From an uncultured Eubacteriales bacterium (GTDB lineage Bacteria; Bacillota; Clostridia; Christensenellales; CAG-138), in the NCBI GenBank assembly GCA_900319345.1, contig ONNZ01000012.1:1-49472 (forward strand): a stretch of 49,472 bases of DNA, given 5' to 3'. Positions within the stretch are counted from its first letter, which is position 1; each line of letters starts with the position of its first letter. The notes beneath the pieces were generated by a model. It did not search any database. It was not told the origin of the DNA and saw only the letters and a list, made by a program, of their open reading frames with translations. The position numbers were made by a program, and so were the translations under genes. Shown here piece after piece: positions 8,901 to 16,411 of the stretch.

Positions 8901-8929
8901 ATACTACCATTCTCCCGGGGTCAAGTCAA
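8901..8929 (-). promoter_or_regulatory. Sigma-A promoter of hutH
   Basis: Minus-strand -35 TTGACT (8924-8929), a 17-base spacer and -10 TAGTAT (8901-8906), about 40 bases before ATG 8860. Confidence 0.65.
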
Positions 8930-8967
8930 TTTGCCGGAGAGAATATACACTTTATATAAGGGGGCTG

Positions 8968-9022
8968 TTTTTTCTCTCTGCGCCTTCGGCGCAAAGGGCG
9001 CAGCCCGGCAGAGAGAGAAAAA
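8968..9022. repeat. Long imperfect inverted repeat upstream of hutH
   Basis: Arms TTTTCTCTCTGC and GCAGAGAGAGAAAA (one extra dinucleotide on the right) enclose a smaller GCGCC-TTC-GGCGC hairpin at 8980-8992. The right arm runs straight into the tandem repeat. It could be a terminator for the DUF3267 gene or a replication-slippage product; it does not look like an operator. Confidence 0.55.
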
Positions 9023-9034
9023 TCTTTGTCCTCG

Positions 9035-9104
9035 TCTTTGTCTTTGTCTTTTTCTTTGTCTTTGTCTTTTTCTTTGTCTTTGTCTTTTTCTTTGTCTTTG
9101 TCTT
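9035..9104. repeat. 18-bp tandem repeat, 3.9 copies
   Basis: The unit TCTTTGTCTTTGTCTTTT is repeated at 9035, 9053, 9071 and 9089, the last copy lacking two bases. It lies between the end of the DUF3267 gene and the hutH promoter. It is non-coding; a Ser-Leu repeat in one frame is a by-product. Confidence 0.9.
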
Positions 9105-9156
9105 CTGTAGAAATCTATGGGTTTCTACAAGATATCTGCCAGATATCTGCCAGAGA

Positions 9157-9726
9157 TCAGAGCCGGTCGAAGACGGCCATCTTCACGCCGGTGTCCTGGC
9201 AGAGGATGGTGTCCGGCTCCCTGTGGAGACGATGGAACACGTAGAAGTCCCCCGCCGCGCCGGACAGGTTGAAGAGCTGCCAGACGTAGGGCACCCACCG
9301 CCAATTTACGGGAAGCAGGAACAGGAGGAGCAGGAAGATAAGGCCCCAGAACACCACCGGGGCAGCGGCGATGATAAGGTAGTCCCCCTTGTTGAAATAG
9401 CAGTCGCTCCCGGCGTAGGCGTAGACCAGGGTGAAGCCGTACTTGGCCCTCTTGCCGGAAAACCGGCGGATGCAGATGCCGTGGACCAGCTCGTGGAGGG
9501 GGATGTAGGCGATCATGCCCACCAGCATCACCAGGGTCTGGACGGGCAGCCCCTCGAAGTGCAGCTCCAGGAAGCCATACCACAAAAGCTGGAAGAGCAG
9601 GGCAGCCAGCGCCAGCATGATGGCGATGGACAGGCCGTTGACGATCCGGAACTGCCGCTTATTGTCCTTCAGGTCGATGAGATACTTTTGCCCGTAGCCC
9701 TCGGGCAGGGTCCAGGTGGATTTCAT
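9157..9726 (-). CDS. DUF3267 membrane protein (putative zincin)
   Basis: 189 residues with about four membrane segments. The second contains HELVHG near 79-84, the HExxH-type signature that places DUF3267 proteins among possible membrane metalloproteases. Conserved GSDCYFNKGDYL and LIIAAAPVV segments follow. Substrate and activity are unknown for this family. ATG 9726 has AAAGGAG upstream. It begins 11 bases after the nucleoside phosphorylase gene and should be co-transcribed with it. Confidence 0.8.
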   Translation of the reverse strand: MKSTWTLPEGYGQKYLIDLKDNKRQFRIVNGLSIAIMLALAALLFQLLWYGFLELHFEGLPVQTLVMLVGMIAYIPLHELVHGICIRRFSGKRAKYGFTLVYAYAGSDCYFNKGDYLIIAAAPVVFWGLIFLLLLFLLPVNWRWVPYVWQLFNLSGAAGDFYVFHRLHREPDTILCQDTGVKMAVFDRL

Positions 9727-9737
9727 GGGTTTCTCCT

Positions 9738-10487
9738 TTAGATGCGTTTGAGGATTTCCAATCCCAGGTGAAGCTTGCCCAGGTGGTGGTTGGCACTCTT
9801 GAGGCCCGAGGCCTCGTAGCCGCTTTCATCCAGCACGTCCCCGGCCTCCAAAAAGTCGTAGAGGGTGAGGCCGTAGAAGTCGCAGAGGGCCTGTACGCCA
9901 GCGAGCTCCATCTCCACGACCAGGCAGCCTTCGGCCCGGCGCTTCTGCACCAGGCCCACGGTCTCCCGAAGCATGGAGTCCGTGGTCCAGACCCGGCCCT
10001 GCACATAGGGCGCGCCCAGGGCATCGAAGATGGCGGCCAGCTTGTCCGCCGTTTTGATCGCAATGTAGTCGGCGGGCGGCGCGTAGTAATAGGAAGCGCC
10101 CTCGCCCCGGTAGGCCTCGGTTGGGACGATGTACCTGCCCCGGGTCCTCTCCCCCTCCAGGCTCCCGCAGGAGCCGAACATGAGGAACTTGGTGGCCCCG
10201 GTCTGCCAATGGACCTCGTAGCAGGTGCCGGAGGCGATGGCGGAACCGATGGGGGAAAGGTAGAAGGCGACCGTTTCTCCGTCCAGGTCGAAGCCGTAGA
10301 TGGGGGTGACGCCGTTGCAGGCGCCGATGTGGCCCACCACGGCGCAGTCGAACCGGCCGAGAAGATGGTCGTGGATCTCCTTGGAAAAGAGGATCAGGCA
10401 CTTGTCCAGCAGGCGCTTCTTCGGCCCGTAGAAGGCCGCAAGGTCGATCATGGGCTGGGTATGGGGGTCGTACTCGTGGATGATCAT
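9738..10487 (-). CDS. Nucleoside phosphorylase family protein (PNP/UDP type)
   Basis: 249 residues. SPIGSAIASGTCYEVHW and LMFGSCGSLEGERTRGRYIVP match the phosphate and base-binding strands of the PNP/uridine phosphorylase fold. CLVVEMELAGVQAL carries the ME-type ribose-binding motif. It likely cleaves a nucleoside with phosphate for salvage; purine or pyrimidine specificity cannot be decided. ATG 10487 has AAAGGA upstream. It has its own promoter, divergent from the ABC importer operon, and the DUF3267 gene follows 11 bases later. Confidence 0.85.
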   Translation of the reverse strand: MIIHEYDPHTQPMIDLAAFYGPKKRLLDKCLILFSKEIHDHLLGRFDCAVVGHIGACNGVTPIYGFDLDGETVAFYLSPIGSAIASGTCYEVHWQTGATKFLMFGSCGSLEGERTRGRYIVPTEAYRGEGASYYYAPPADYIAIKTADKLAAIFDALGAPYVQGRVWTTDSMLRETVGLVQKRRAEGCLVVEMELAGVQALCDFYGLTLYDFLEAGDVLDESGYEASGLKSANHHLGKLHLGLEILKRI

Positions 10488-10517
10488 GGGGCTTCGTCCT
10501 TTCGGCGGTATGGAAGA

Positions 10518-10546
10518 TATATACCACGAAACGGCGGACCAGGCAA
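10518..10546 (-). promoter_or_regulatory. Sigma-A promoter of the nucleoside phosphorylase gene
   Basis: Minus strand: -35 TTGCCT (10541-10546), a 17-base spacer and -10 TATATA (10518-10523). Confidence 0.6.
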
Positions 10547-10574
10547 TACCTTCCCCTCTTTTTGGCCGGAAGGC

Positions 10575-10603
10575 TGGACAAACGAGAGGGGACGCGGTAT
10601 ACT
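10575..10603 (+). promoter_or_regulatory. Sigma-A promoter of the FecCD-type importer operon
   Basis: -35 TGGACA (10575-10580), 17-base spacer, -10 TATACT (10598-10603). Transcription should start near 10610, just before the nested dyad at 10613-10636. Confidence 0.75.
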
Positions 10604-10612
10604 GTAGGCAAG

Positions 10613-10636
10613 CGTTATCTTTACGTAAAAATAACG
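10613..10636. promoter_or_regulatory. Nested dyad, probable operator in the importer leader
   Basis: Outer arms CGTTAT (10613-10618) and ATAACG (10631-10636) enclose a perfect palindrome TTTACGTAAA (10620-10629). Its place just after the predicted transcription start suits a repressor site. I do not recognise it as a Fur box or any other named operator. Confidence 0.5.
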
Positions 10637-10652
10637 GGAAGGAGGTGCAGCC

Positions 10653-11687
10653 ATGGGCAGTGAAAAAAAAGCCCGCCGGGCGTTGCTGGTGATGGGGCTG
10701 GCCCTCCTGTTCCTGTTCCTCGTCTCCTTCTCCCTGGGACGGTACGGAGTGCCGCCCCTCACGGTGGTGAAGATCCTATGGACCCGGTTCCTGGAGCTGT
10801 TCGCGGGGCGCGGGGCCCTTGACAGGACCTGGACGGAACAGATGGAGATCGCCGTGGTGAACATCCGCCTGCCGCGGATCGTCATGGCCTGCCTGGTGGG
10901 CTGCGCCCTCTCCGGGGCGGGGGCAGCCTTCCAGGGGGTGTTCCACAACCCCATGGCCTCCCCGGACATCCTGGGGGCCTCCAGCGGAGCCGCCTTCGGG
11001 GCCGCCCTGGCCATTTTGCTGGGGGCGTCCACCCGGATGATCACCGTCAGCGCCTTCTGCTTCGGCCTTCTTTCCGTGGGCCTGGTGATGCTGGTGGCCC
11101 GGCGGGCGCCGGGGGCAAGGCTCATCAACCTCATCCTGGCGGGCATCATGCTCTCCTCCCTGTTCAACGCCGGCACCTCCTACATCAAGCTGGTGGCCGA
11201 TCCCAGCAACCAGCTTCCCCAGATCACCTACTGGCTCATGGGCAGCCTTTCCGGGACCCGGCTCTCCGATATCCCCCTGGCCTTCCTGCCCATGGCGGTG
11301 GGTCTGGCGCCCCTGTTCCTGCTCCGGTGGCAGCTGAACCTGCTGAGCCTGGGGGAGAGCGAAGCCCGGGCCCTGGGGGTGAACACGGGCCGGGTGCGCC
11401 TCGCCTTGCTCCTTGCCGCCACCCTGGTCACCGCCGCCAGTGTGTCCTTCTCGGGCATGATCGGCTGGGTGGGCCTGGTGGTGCCCCATCTGTGCCGGAA
11501 GGTCCTGGGGAGCGATCACCGATACCTTATGCCCGGCAGCTTCCTCTGCGGGGCCGCCTTTTTGCTGCTGGTGGACGACGTGTCAAGGAACCTGCTGCCC
11601 GTGGAGATCCCCATCGGCATCCTGACCGCCCTGGTGGGCGCGCCCTTCTTCCTTTACCTCATCATGCGGAAGGAGGAAAAGCTATGA
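10653..11687 (+). CDS. FecCD-family ABC transporter permease
   Basis: 344 residues with about ten membrane segments, typical of permeases for ferric siderophores, heme, cobalamin or metal chelates. Family motifs include RLPRIVMACLVGCALSGAGAAFQGVFHNPMASPDILGASSGA near 70-112, SGMIGWVGLVVPHLCR near 267-282 and the EIPIGILTALVGAPFF end. ATG 10653 follows GGAGGT. The stop overlaps the ATPase start in ATGA. Only one permease gene is present, so it probably forms a homodimer. The ligand is not evident; no cobalamin riboswitch was seen in the leader. Confidence 0.93.
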   Translation: MGSEKKARRALLVMGLALLFLFLVSFSLGRYGVPPLTVVKILWTRFLELFAGRGALDRTWTEQMEIAVVNIRLPRIVMACLVGCALSGAGAAFQGVFHNPMASPDILGASSGAAFGAALAILLGASTRMITVSAFCFGLLSVGLVMLVARRAPGARLINLILAGIMLSSLFNAGTSYIKLVADPSNQLPQITYWLMGSLSGTRLSDIPLAFLPMAVGLAPLFLLRWQLNLLSLGESEARALGVNTGRVRLALLLAATLVTAASVSFSGMIGWVGLVVPHLCRKVLGSDHRYLMPGSFLCGAAFLLLVDDVSRNLLPVEIPIGILTALVGAPFFLYLIMRKEEKL

Positions 11688-12454
11688 GTTTGACCGTGGA
11701 AAACCTGAGCTTCAGCTATGGGAAGCGCCCCGTGCTCCACGAGCTGACCTTCACCGCCGAAGCCGGAGAGCTGCTGGCCATCCTGGGCCCCAACGGCGTG
11801 GGGAAGACCACCCTCTTCAAGTGCGTCATGGGCCAGGAGCGCAAATACTCGGGCCGCATCGCCGCCGACGGCGCCGATTTGGCCGCCCTCAGCCCTCGGG
11901 AACGGGCCCACCGGGTGGCCGCCATCCCCCAGGCCCATCCCCTGTCCTTCCGGTACAGCGCCTTCGATATGGTGCTCATGGGCACCAGCCACACCCTCTC
12001 CCCCTTCAACCTGCCCGGGGAGAAGGAGCGGGCCGCGGCCCGCGACGCCATGGCGCGGGTGAACATCTCCCAGCTTGCCGACCGGCCCTTCGACCATCTG
12101 TCCGGCGGGGAGCAGCAGCTGGTGTTCATCGCCCGGGCTCTCGCCCAGCAGGCGAAGATACTGCTGATGGACGAGCCCACGGCCAGTTTGGACTACGGGA
12201 ACCGGCTCCACGTGCTGAGCGTCGCCCGGGACCTGGCGAAGGACGGATACACCGTCCTCCTGTCCACCCACGACCCCCAGCACGCCCTGTGGTTCGCGGA
12301 TCGGGCCCTGGCCCTGCAGGAGGGGCGTATGCTGGCCCTGGGCGGGCCCAGGGAGGTGCTGACGCCCGCCCTTTTGGAGGCGCTCTACGGCCGACGGATC
12401 GCGCTGGTGGAGACGGAGCAGGGGCCCGTGCTGGTGCCTAAGGAGGCGGACTGA
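11684..12454 (+). CDS. ABC transporter ATP-binding protein (FecE/BtuD type)
   Basis: 256-residue ATPase that powers the FecCD permease. Walker A GPNGVGKTT at 35-43, Q-loop AAIPQAH, signature LSGGEQQ, Walker B ILLMDEPTASLD and the switch STHDPQHAL are all intact. The ATG at 11684 overlaps the permease stop (ATGA) and follows GGAGG closely; the longer upstream frame is out of frame with the permease and lacks a site. Its TGA shares one base with the methyltransferase ATG. Confidence 0.95.
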   Translation: MSLTVENLSFSYGKRPVLHELTFTAEAGELLAILGPNGVGKTTLFKCVMGQERKYSGRIAADGADLAALSPRERAHRVAAIPQAHPLSFRYSAFDMVLMGTSHTLSPFNLPGEKERAAARDAMARVNISQLADRPFDHLSGGEQQLVFIARALAQQAKILLMDEPTASLDYGNRLHVLSVARDLAKDGYTVLLSTHDPQHALWFADRALALQEGRMLALGGPREVLTPALLEALYGRRIALVETEQGPVLVPKEAD

Positions 12455-13140
12455 TGTTCACCTGGACCGAAGAAAGCGCCGCCTTTTGGAACGACAGCGC
12501 CGCATATACGAACAGCTATGACCTTTTGGCCCAGAAGGCGGCGGCCTATCTCCCGCCTGGCGGCACCCTCTTCGAGGGGGGCTGCGGCCTCGGGCACCTG
12601 TCGGTGGCTTTAGCGAAGCGGGGCTACCACGTGACCGCCATGGATCTCTCCCCTCTGCCCCTTCGGTACATTCCGGGGACCTCGGGGCTCACCGTCCGGC
12701 AGGGGGACGCCTTCGCGCTGCCGCCTGAGGAGGTCTACGACGGCGGCCTGTTCTGCTTCTTCGGCGGCGTGCCGGAGACCCTGGCCTGGGCCAGGGCTCA
12801 CTGCCGGGATACGCTGGTCCTGTTCAAGAAGAACTGGAGCACCCACCGCTTCACCCGGGACCCGGGCGCCGTCCGCAAGTTCACCTACCCCCTGACCTGC
12901 GCTGAATTGGAGCGCCTGGGTGTGCCCTTTACCGCCGAGACCTTCGACGCGGACATGGGCCAGCCCTTTCGAAGCCTCCCCGACGCGGTCCGGTTCTTCC
13001 GGCTCTACGACCCCGGGACGGCCGTGGCCGAGGCCCTTTCCCGGCTTACGGAAACGGGCGACCCCGTCTTCCCCTACTACCTGCCCGCCCGGCGGCCCGT
13101 GGGCATGATCGTCATCCAGGCCCGGGATATACCCCGATAA
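12454..13140 (+). CDS. Class I SAM-dependent methyltransferase
   Basis: 228 residues. Motif I FEGGCGLGHLSVAL (40-53) and the acidic AMDLSP strand near 62 give the SAM pocket; NWSTHRFTRDP and the C-terminal half are unfamiliar. It is translationally coupled to the ABC ATPase (TGATG) and followed 13 bases later by the binding-protein gene, so it probably acts on the transported compound or its chelator. No substrate can be read from the sequence. Confidence 0.82.
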   Translation: MFTWTEESAAFWNDSAAYTNSYDLLAQKAAAYLPPGGTLFEGGCGLGHLSVALAKRGYHVTAMDLSPLPLRYIPGTSGLTVRQGDAFALPPEEVYDGGLFCFFGGVPETLAWARAHCRDTLVLFKKNWSTHRFTRDPGAVRKFTYPLTCAELERLGVPFTAETFDADMGQPFRSLPDAVRFFRLYDPGTAVAEALSRLTETGDPVFPYYLPARRPVGMIVIQARDIPR

Positions 13141-13153
13141 GGAGGAAAGGAAC

Positions 13154-14206
13154 ATGAAACGCATCGTTACCCTGCTGCTGGCGGCGCTGATGCTGCTGTC
13201 CACGGCCTGCGCCGCGGCCAAAGCTCCGCAGACCCCTCAAACCCGGACCTTCACCGACTCAGTGGGCCGGACTGTGGAGGTACCCTATACTCTGGACAAG
13301 GTGGCCGTCAGCGGCCCCCTGGCCCAGATCGTCCTCTTCGCCCTGTGCCCGGACCGGCTGGCAGGCATCGCCAGCAAATGGGATAAGACAGCCGAACAGT
13401 TCTTCGACATAAAGTATTATGACCTGCCCGTCCTGGGTCAGCTCTACGGCGGCAAGGGCGAGCTGAATCTGGAGACCCTCTTAACCAGCGGCGCCCAGAT
13501 AGTCATCGACGTGGGCGAGCCCAAGAAGACTATCGTGGAGGATTTGGACGCCCTGCAGGAGCAGACCGGCATCCCCTTCGTCCACATCACCGCCTTGACC
13601 GCCTCCATGGGCGACGCCTACCGGAAGCTGGGCGAACTCCTGGATATGCCCGCAGAGGCCGAAGCCCTGGCCGCCTACTGCGACCGGGTCTATGCGAGGA
13701 CGGTGGAGATCGCGGGCGCCGTGGAGAAGAGAAACCTGCTGTACGTCACCGGAGACCAGGGCCTGAACGTCATCGCCCAGGGGAGCTACCACGCCGAGAT
13801 CATCGACCTCCTCAGCAACAACCTGGCCGTAGTGGAGAACCCCTCGTCGAAGGGCACGGGCAACGAGGTGGACATGGAGCAGATATTGCTTTGGGACCCG
13901 GAGGTGATCCTCTTCGCCCCCGAGAGCATCTATGGGGACGTAAAAAACCGCCCCGAGTGGCAGACCGTGACCGCCATTCGGAACGGTGAATACTACGAGG
14001 TGCCCTTCGGCCCCTACAACTGGATGGGCTTCCCGCCCTCCGTCCAGCGGTACCTGGGCATGCTGTGGATGAGCGAGCTTCTGTACCCGGAGGCGGCCCA
14101 GCTGGACCTGTTCGCGGCGGTGCAGGAGTATTTTAAGCTGTTCTATCACTGCGACATTACCCGGGAACAATACGACGCCCTGATGCAGAACTCTTTGGGA
14201 GCGTGA
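13154..14206 (+). CDS. ABC importer substrate-binding lipoprotein (FepB/BtuF type)
   Basis: 350 residues. A lipoprotein signal ends in LLSTAC with the lipidated Cys19. RTFTDSVGRTVEVPYTLDKVAV is the classic entry to the periplasmic-binding fold of iron-siderophore and cobalamin receptors. YVTGDQGLNVIAQGSYHAEIIDLL and the GNEVDMEQILLWDPEVIL strand complete the second lobe. It should deliver a metal chelate to the FecCD permease from the outer membrane face. ATG 13154 follows AAGGAGGAAAGG. It is followed directly by a P-loop NTPase gene. Confidence 0.92.
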   Translation: MKRIVTLLLAALMLLSTACAAAKAPQTPQTRTFTDSVGRTVEVPYTLDKVAVSGPLAQIVLFALCPDRLAGIASKWDKTAEQFFDIKYYDLPVLGQLYGGKGELNLETLLTSGAQIVIDVGEPKKTIVEDLDALQEQTGIPFVHITALTASMGDAYRKLGELLDMPAEAEALAAYCDRVYARTVEIAGAVEKRNLLYVTGDQGLNVIAQGSYHAEIIDLLSNNLAVVENPSSKGTGNEVDMEQILLWDPEVILFAPESIYGDVKNRPEWQTVTAIRNGEYYEVPFGPYNWMGFPPSVQRYLGMLWMSELLYPEAAQLDLFAAVQEYFKLFYHCDITREQYDALMQNSLGA

Positions 14207-14208
14207 AG

Positions 14209-14742
14209 ATGGCGGAGAAGATACACATCCTCATCTCAGGCGAACGGGGCGTGGGCAAGAGCACGCTGATCGAACGGCTGCTCCGGGCCTGCCCTCGCCC
14301 CCGGTACGGGTTCGTCACCAAGATGGTCCCGGCGGGTCCGGACGGGTTCCACCCCATCTACATCCACCCGGCCGGGCAGCCCGTGACGGAACGGGTCTAC
14401 ATGGAGGAGAACTGTATCGGCGTCTGCGACAGCCGGACCCACCGGCCCAACCTGGAGGTCTTCGACGGTCTGGGCGTCCGGTACGTCCGGGCGGCCCGGC
14501 CCGACGGCGTCCTCGTCATGGACGAGCTGGGGTTCTTCGAGGCCCGGGCGGAGGCCTTCACCGCCGCGGTGCTGGAGGCCCTCTCGGGGGACGTGCCCGT
14601 GATCGCCGCCGTGAAGAGTCGCAGGAACGTGCCTTTCCTGAACGCGGTCCTATCCCAGCCCCGGGCGGAAGTGTTCTATATCACGCCGGAGAACCGGGAG
14701 GCGCTGTACGAAAAGCTGCTGCCCCGGATGGAACGCCTGTAA
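14209..14742 (+). CDS. P-loop NTPase of the THEP1/NTPase_1 type
   Basis: 177 residues. Walker A SGERGVGKST at 10-19 and Walker B GVLVMDELGF with Asp105-Glu106 fit the nucleoside-triphosphatase THEP1 family, whose members hydrolyse NTPs in vitro and have no settled role. ATG 14209 is chosen because GGGA lies 8 bases upstream; a GTG at 14203 overlapping the previous stop is possible but badly spaced. It is the last gene of the importer operon and ends at a strong terminator. Its presence suggests a cytosolic handling or quality-control step for the imported compound, which is inference. Confidence 0.8.
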   Translation: MAEKIHILISGERGVGKSTLIERLLRACPRPRYGFVTKMVPAGPDGFHPIYIHPAGQPVTERVYMEENCIGVCDSRTHRPNLEVFDGLGVRYVRAARPDGVLVMDELGFFEARAEAFTAAVLEALSGDVPVIAAVKSRRNVPFLNAVLSQPRAEVFYITPENREALYEKLLPRMERL

Positions 14743-14754
14743 GGAGAAATAAAA

Positions 14755-14776
14755 AAAGCCTCGATATCGAGGCTTT
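14755..14776. terminator. Bidirectional intrinsic terminator
   Basis: A perfect 22-base palindrome centred on GATATC, preceded by an A run and followed by a T-rich stretch. It serves the convergent NTPase (plus) and amidase-like (minus) genes. Confidence 0.9.
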
Positions 14777-14791
14777 ATTGTTTAAAAGGGG

Positions 14792-15736
14792 TCATTGGCC
14801 CGTCGTGGTCTCCTCCGGCACGATGGGCGCGGGCGTGGCGGTGGGCACAGGCTCGCCGTTGATCTCGGCCACCAGGCCGTTGAAGATGCCCTCGCACATG
14901 CGGTCGATGAATACCTCGTCGTGGAGGTTGGCATAGTCCTGCTCGTTCTCCCAGTTGCCCAGCAGGTACGCCACGCAGGGGCAGCCGCACTTGTCGGCCA
15001 CGGCGTCGTCCTCCACCTGGATGCCGTTCTTCTTGTTGCTCTGCTTCTTCATGCCGGTGGCCAGGGTGTACGCGTCGATCATCTTCTGACCGAATTCCTT
15101 GTTCTTCTTGGTCACCTTCACGTAGCAGGCGGAGGTCTTGGCGTTGATATAGTTGCACTTAAGGCGGACCACATAGGTGCAGCTGGCCTCCCGGAAGATC
15201 CTGGCCCGGGTGCTATCCTCCACCTTGCCCTTGTCCTCCTCGGTCCGGCCCAGGACCACCTTGGCGCCCTGGTTCTCCAGGTACCGCTTGAGATGGTTCG
15301 CCAGGATCAGGTTGTTCTCCGCTTCCTCGGGGCGCTTGGTGTTGTCACGGCAGGGGTCGATGCCGATGATCTGGCCGTAGAGGGGCGCGGAAATGTCCTG
15401 CGCGGGATCGGCGGTCACGTAGACCGTGGGCTCCGGAGTGGGCGTGGACGCCACGGGCGTGCCCAAAGCGGGGGTCTCCTTCACCTCCGGCGTGGGCGTG
15501 GGCGTGGGCAAAAGCTCGTCCTTGGGCTCCCGGGAGGGCTCCACGGTGGGCGTGGTCATGACCTCCTCCTGGACGGTGGTGCGCATGGCTTTCACCACGC
15601 CGGGGCCGTTCTTGATGGCCCAGGATATGCCCAGATACAACCCCGCCAGCAGCGCCAGGCACACCAGGCAGAACAGGCTGAACCCGATGGGATTGCCGAT
15701 GCGAAGGATCCTTCTTCTCTTTTTGATCTGTTTCAT
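14792..15736 (-). CDS. Amidase_3-fold membrane-anchored protein, catalytic residues apparently lost
   Basis: 314 residues: a basic cytoplasmic start, one membrane segment (about 16-41), a Pro/Thr-rich wall-spanning linker (about 60-108) and a C-terminal domain like N-acetylmuramoyl-L-alanine amidases of the CwlD/AmiC type. Matching segments are IIGIDPCRD for the usual DPGHGG, EENNLILANHLKRYLENQGAKVVLGRTEED with the family glutamate, and RLKCNY for the usual SIHAN. Both zinc histidines are therefore replaced, and CGCPCVAYLLGNWENEQD lacks the catalytic glutamate. It probably binds rather than cuts peptidoglycan. Start ATG 15736 has AAAGGAA upstream. It is monocistronic. Confidence 0.72.
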   Translation of the reverse strand: MKQIKKRRRILRIGNPIGFSLFCLVCLALLAGLYLGISWAIKNGPGVVKAMRTTVQEEVMTTPTVEPSREPKDELLPTPTPTPEVKETPALGTPVASTPTPEPTVYVTADPAQDISAPLYGQIIGIDPCRDNTKRPEEAENNLILANHLKRYLENQGAKVVLGRTEEDKGKVEDSTRARIFREASCTYVVRLKCNYINAKTSACYVKVTKKNKEFGQKMIDAYTLATGMKKQSNKKNGIQVEDDAVADKCGCPCVAYLLGNWENEQDYANLHDEVFIDRMCEGIFNGLVAEINGEPVPTATPAPIVPEETTTGQ

Positions 15737-15766
15737 GGTCGTTCCTTTTCCTTTTGGGATGGTGCC

Positions 15767-15795
15767 ATTGTATCATCTTGTGGGGGCTCTGTCTG
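15767..15795 (-). promoter_or_regulatory. Sigma-A promoter of the amidase-fold gene
   Basis: Minus strand: -35 CAGACA (15790-15795), 17-base spacer, -10 TACAAT (15767-15772), about 30 bases before the ATG. Confidence 0.5.
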
Positions 15796-15844
15796 TCGAA
15801 AAACAAAAGGTTAACAAAAAAGATAAAATAAAAACGAGTTTACG

Positions 15845-15873
15845 AGGACAGGACGGACAAATTGTGGTATAGT
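15845..15873 (+). promoter_or_regulatory. Candidate promoter of the SLOG gene
   Basis: -35 AGGACA (15845-15850), 17-base spacer, -10 TATAGT (15868-15873). It predicts transcription starting near 15880, only a few bases before the first ATG at 15883. Confidence 0.4.
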
Positions 15874-15882
15874 TTTCCTGAT

Positions 15883-16380
15883 ATGGAAGATATGCCGTCC
15901 AACCGCACATCCCTTCGATCCGTCTGCTTCACGGGCCATCGAGAGCTGCCGCCCGTCCGGTCCGCCGCCTTTCGGCAGCTGGTGGCCGACACGGAGACGG
16001 CCATCCGCCGCGCCTTCGATCGGGGCGCCCGCCGGTTCTACTGCGGCGGCGCGGAGGGATTCGACCTGCTGTGCGGGAAGCTGGTGCTGCTGGAGAAGGA
16101 ACGGCATCTCGACATGCAGCTGGTGCTGCTGCTCCCCTACACGGGCTTCGGGGAGGCGTTCAGCGCCGGGGACAAGGCGGAGCTTTTGCGGCAAAAGAAG
16201 GCGGCCGAGGAGGTGCTGTACCTCTCCAACCACTACTTCTCCGGGTGCATGGCCCTTCGGAACCGGCAGCTGGTGGAGGACGCGGACCTGTGCATCGCCT
16301 ACCTCAAGCGCGCCCCCAGCGGCACCGCCCAGACCGTGGGCTTCGCCCGAGAGAAGGGGATCGACGTGATCTACGTATGA
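15883..16380 (+). CDS. SLOG-family protein (DUF1273/YpsA-like)
   Basis: 165 residues. SVCFTGHRELPP is the glycine-rich nucleotide-binding entry of the SLOG fold, with FYCGGAEGFDLLCGKLVLLEKER and the CIAYLKRAPSGTAQTVGFAREKG end that form the ligand pocket. SLOG proteins bind nucleotide-derived ligands; the role of stand-alone bacterial members is unsettled. ATG 15883 or ATG 15892 could start it. Neither has a Shine-Dalgarno site, and the candidate promoter sits almost on top of them, so the message may be nearly leaderless. It is convergent with the L,D-transpeptidase gene. Confidence 0.82.
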   Translation: MEDMPSNRTSLRSVCFTGHRELPPVRSAAFRQLVADTETAIRRAFDRGARRFYCGGAEGFDLLCGKLVLLEKERHLDMQLVLLLPYTGFGEAFSAGDKAELLRQKKAAEEVLYLSNHYFSGCMALRNRQLVEDADLCIAYLKRAPSGTAQTVGFAREKGIDVIYV

Positions 16381-16382
16381 AA

Positions 16383-16404
16383 AAAGACCGGGATCCCGGT
16401 CTTT
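16383..16404. terminator. Bidirectional intrinsic terminator
   Basis: A perfect palindrome with a GACCGGGATCCCGGTC core, flanked by A and T runs, overlaps nothing and separates the convergent SLOG and L,D-transpeptidase genes. Confidence 0.92.
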
Positions 16405-16411
16405 TTTTGTG

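Noticed and set aside
9035-9104. CRISPR-like array
   Set aside because: Units are contiguous with no unique spacers and no cas genes are present.
9026-9244. Small Ser-Leu repeat protein across the 18-bp repeat
   Set aside because: Only a translation of the tandem repeat, continuing antisense into the DUF3267 gene, with no ribosome site.
10560-10652. Cobalamin riboswitch before the importer operon
   Set aside because: The leader is only about 40 bases long after the predicted start and has no B12-box sequence.
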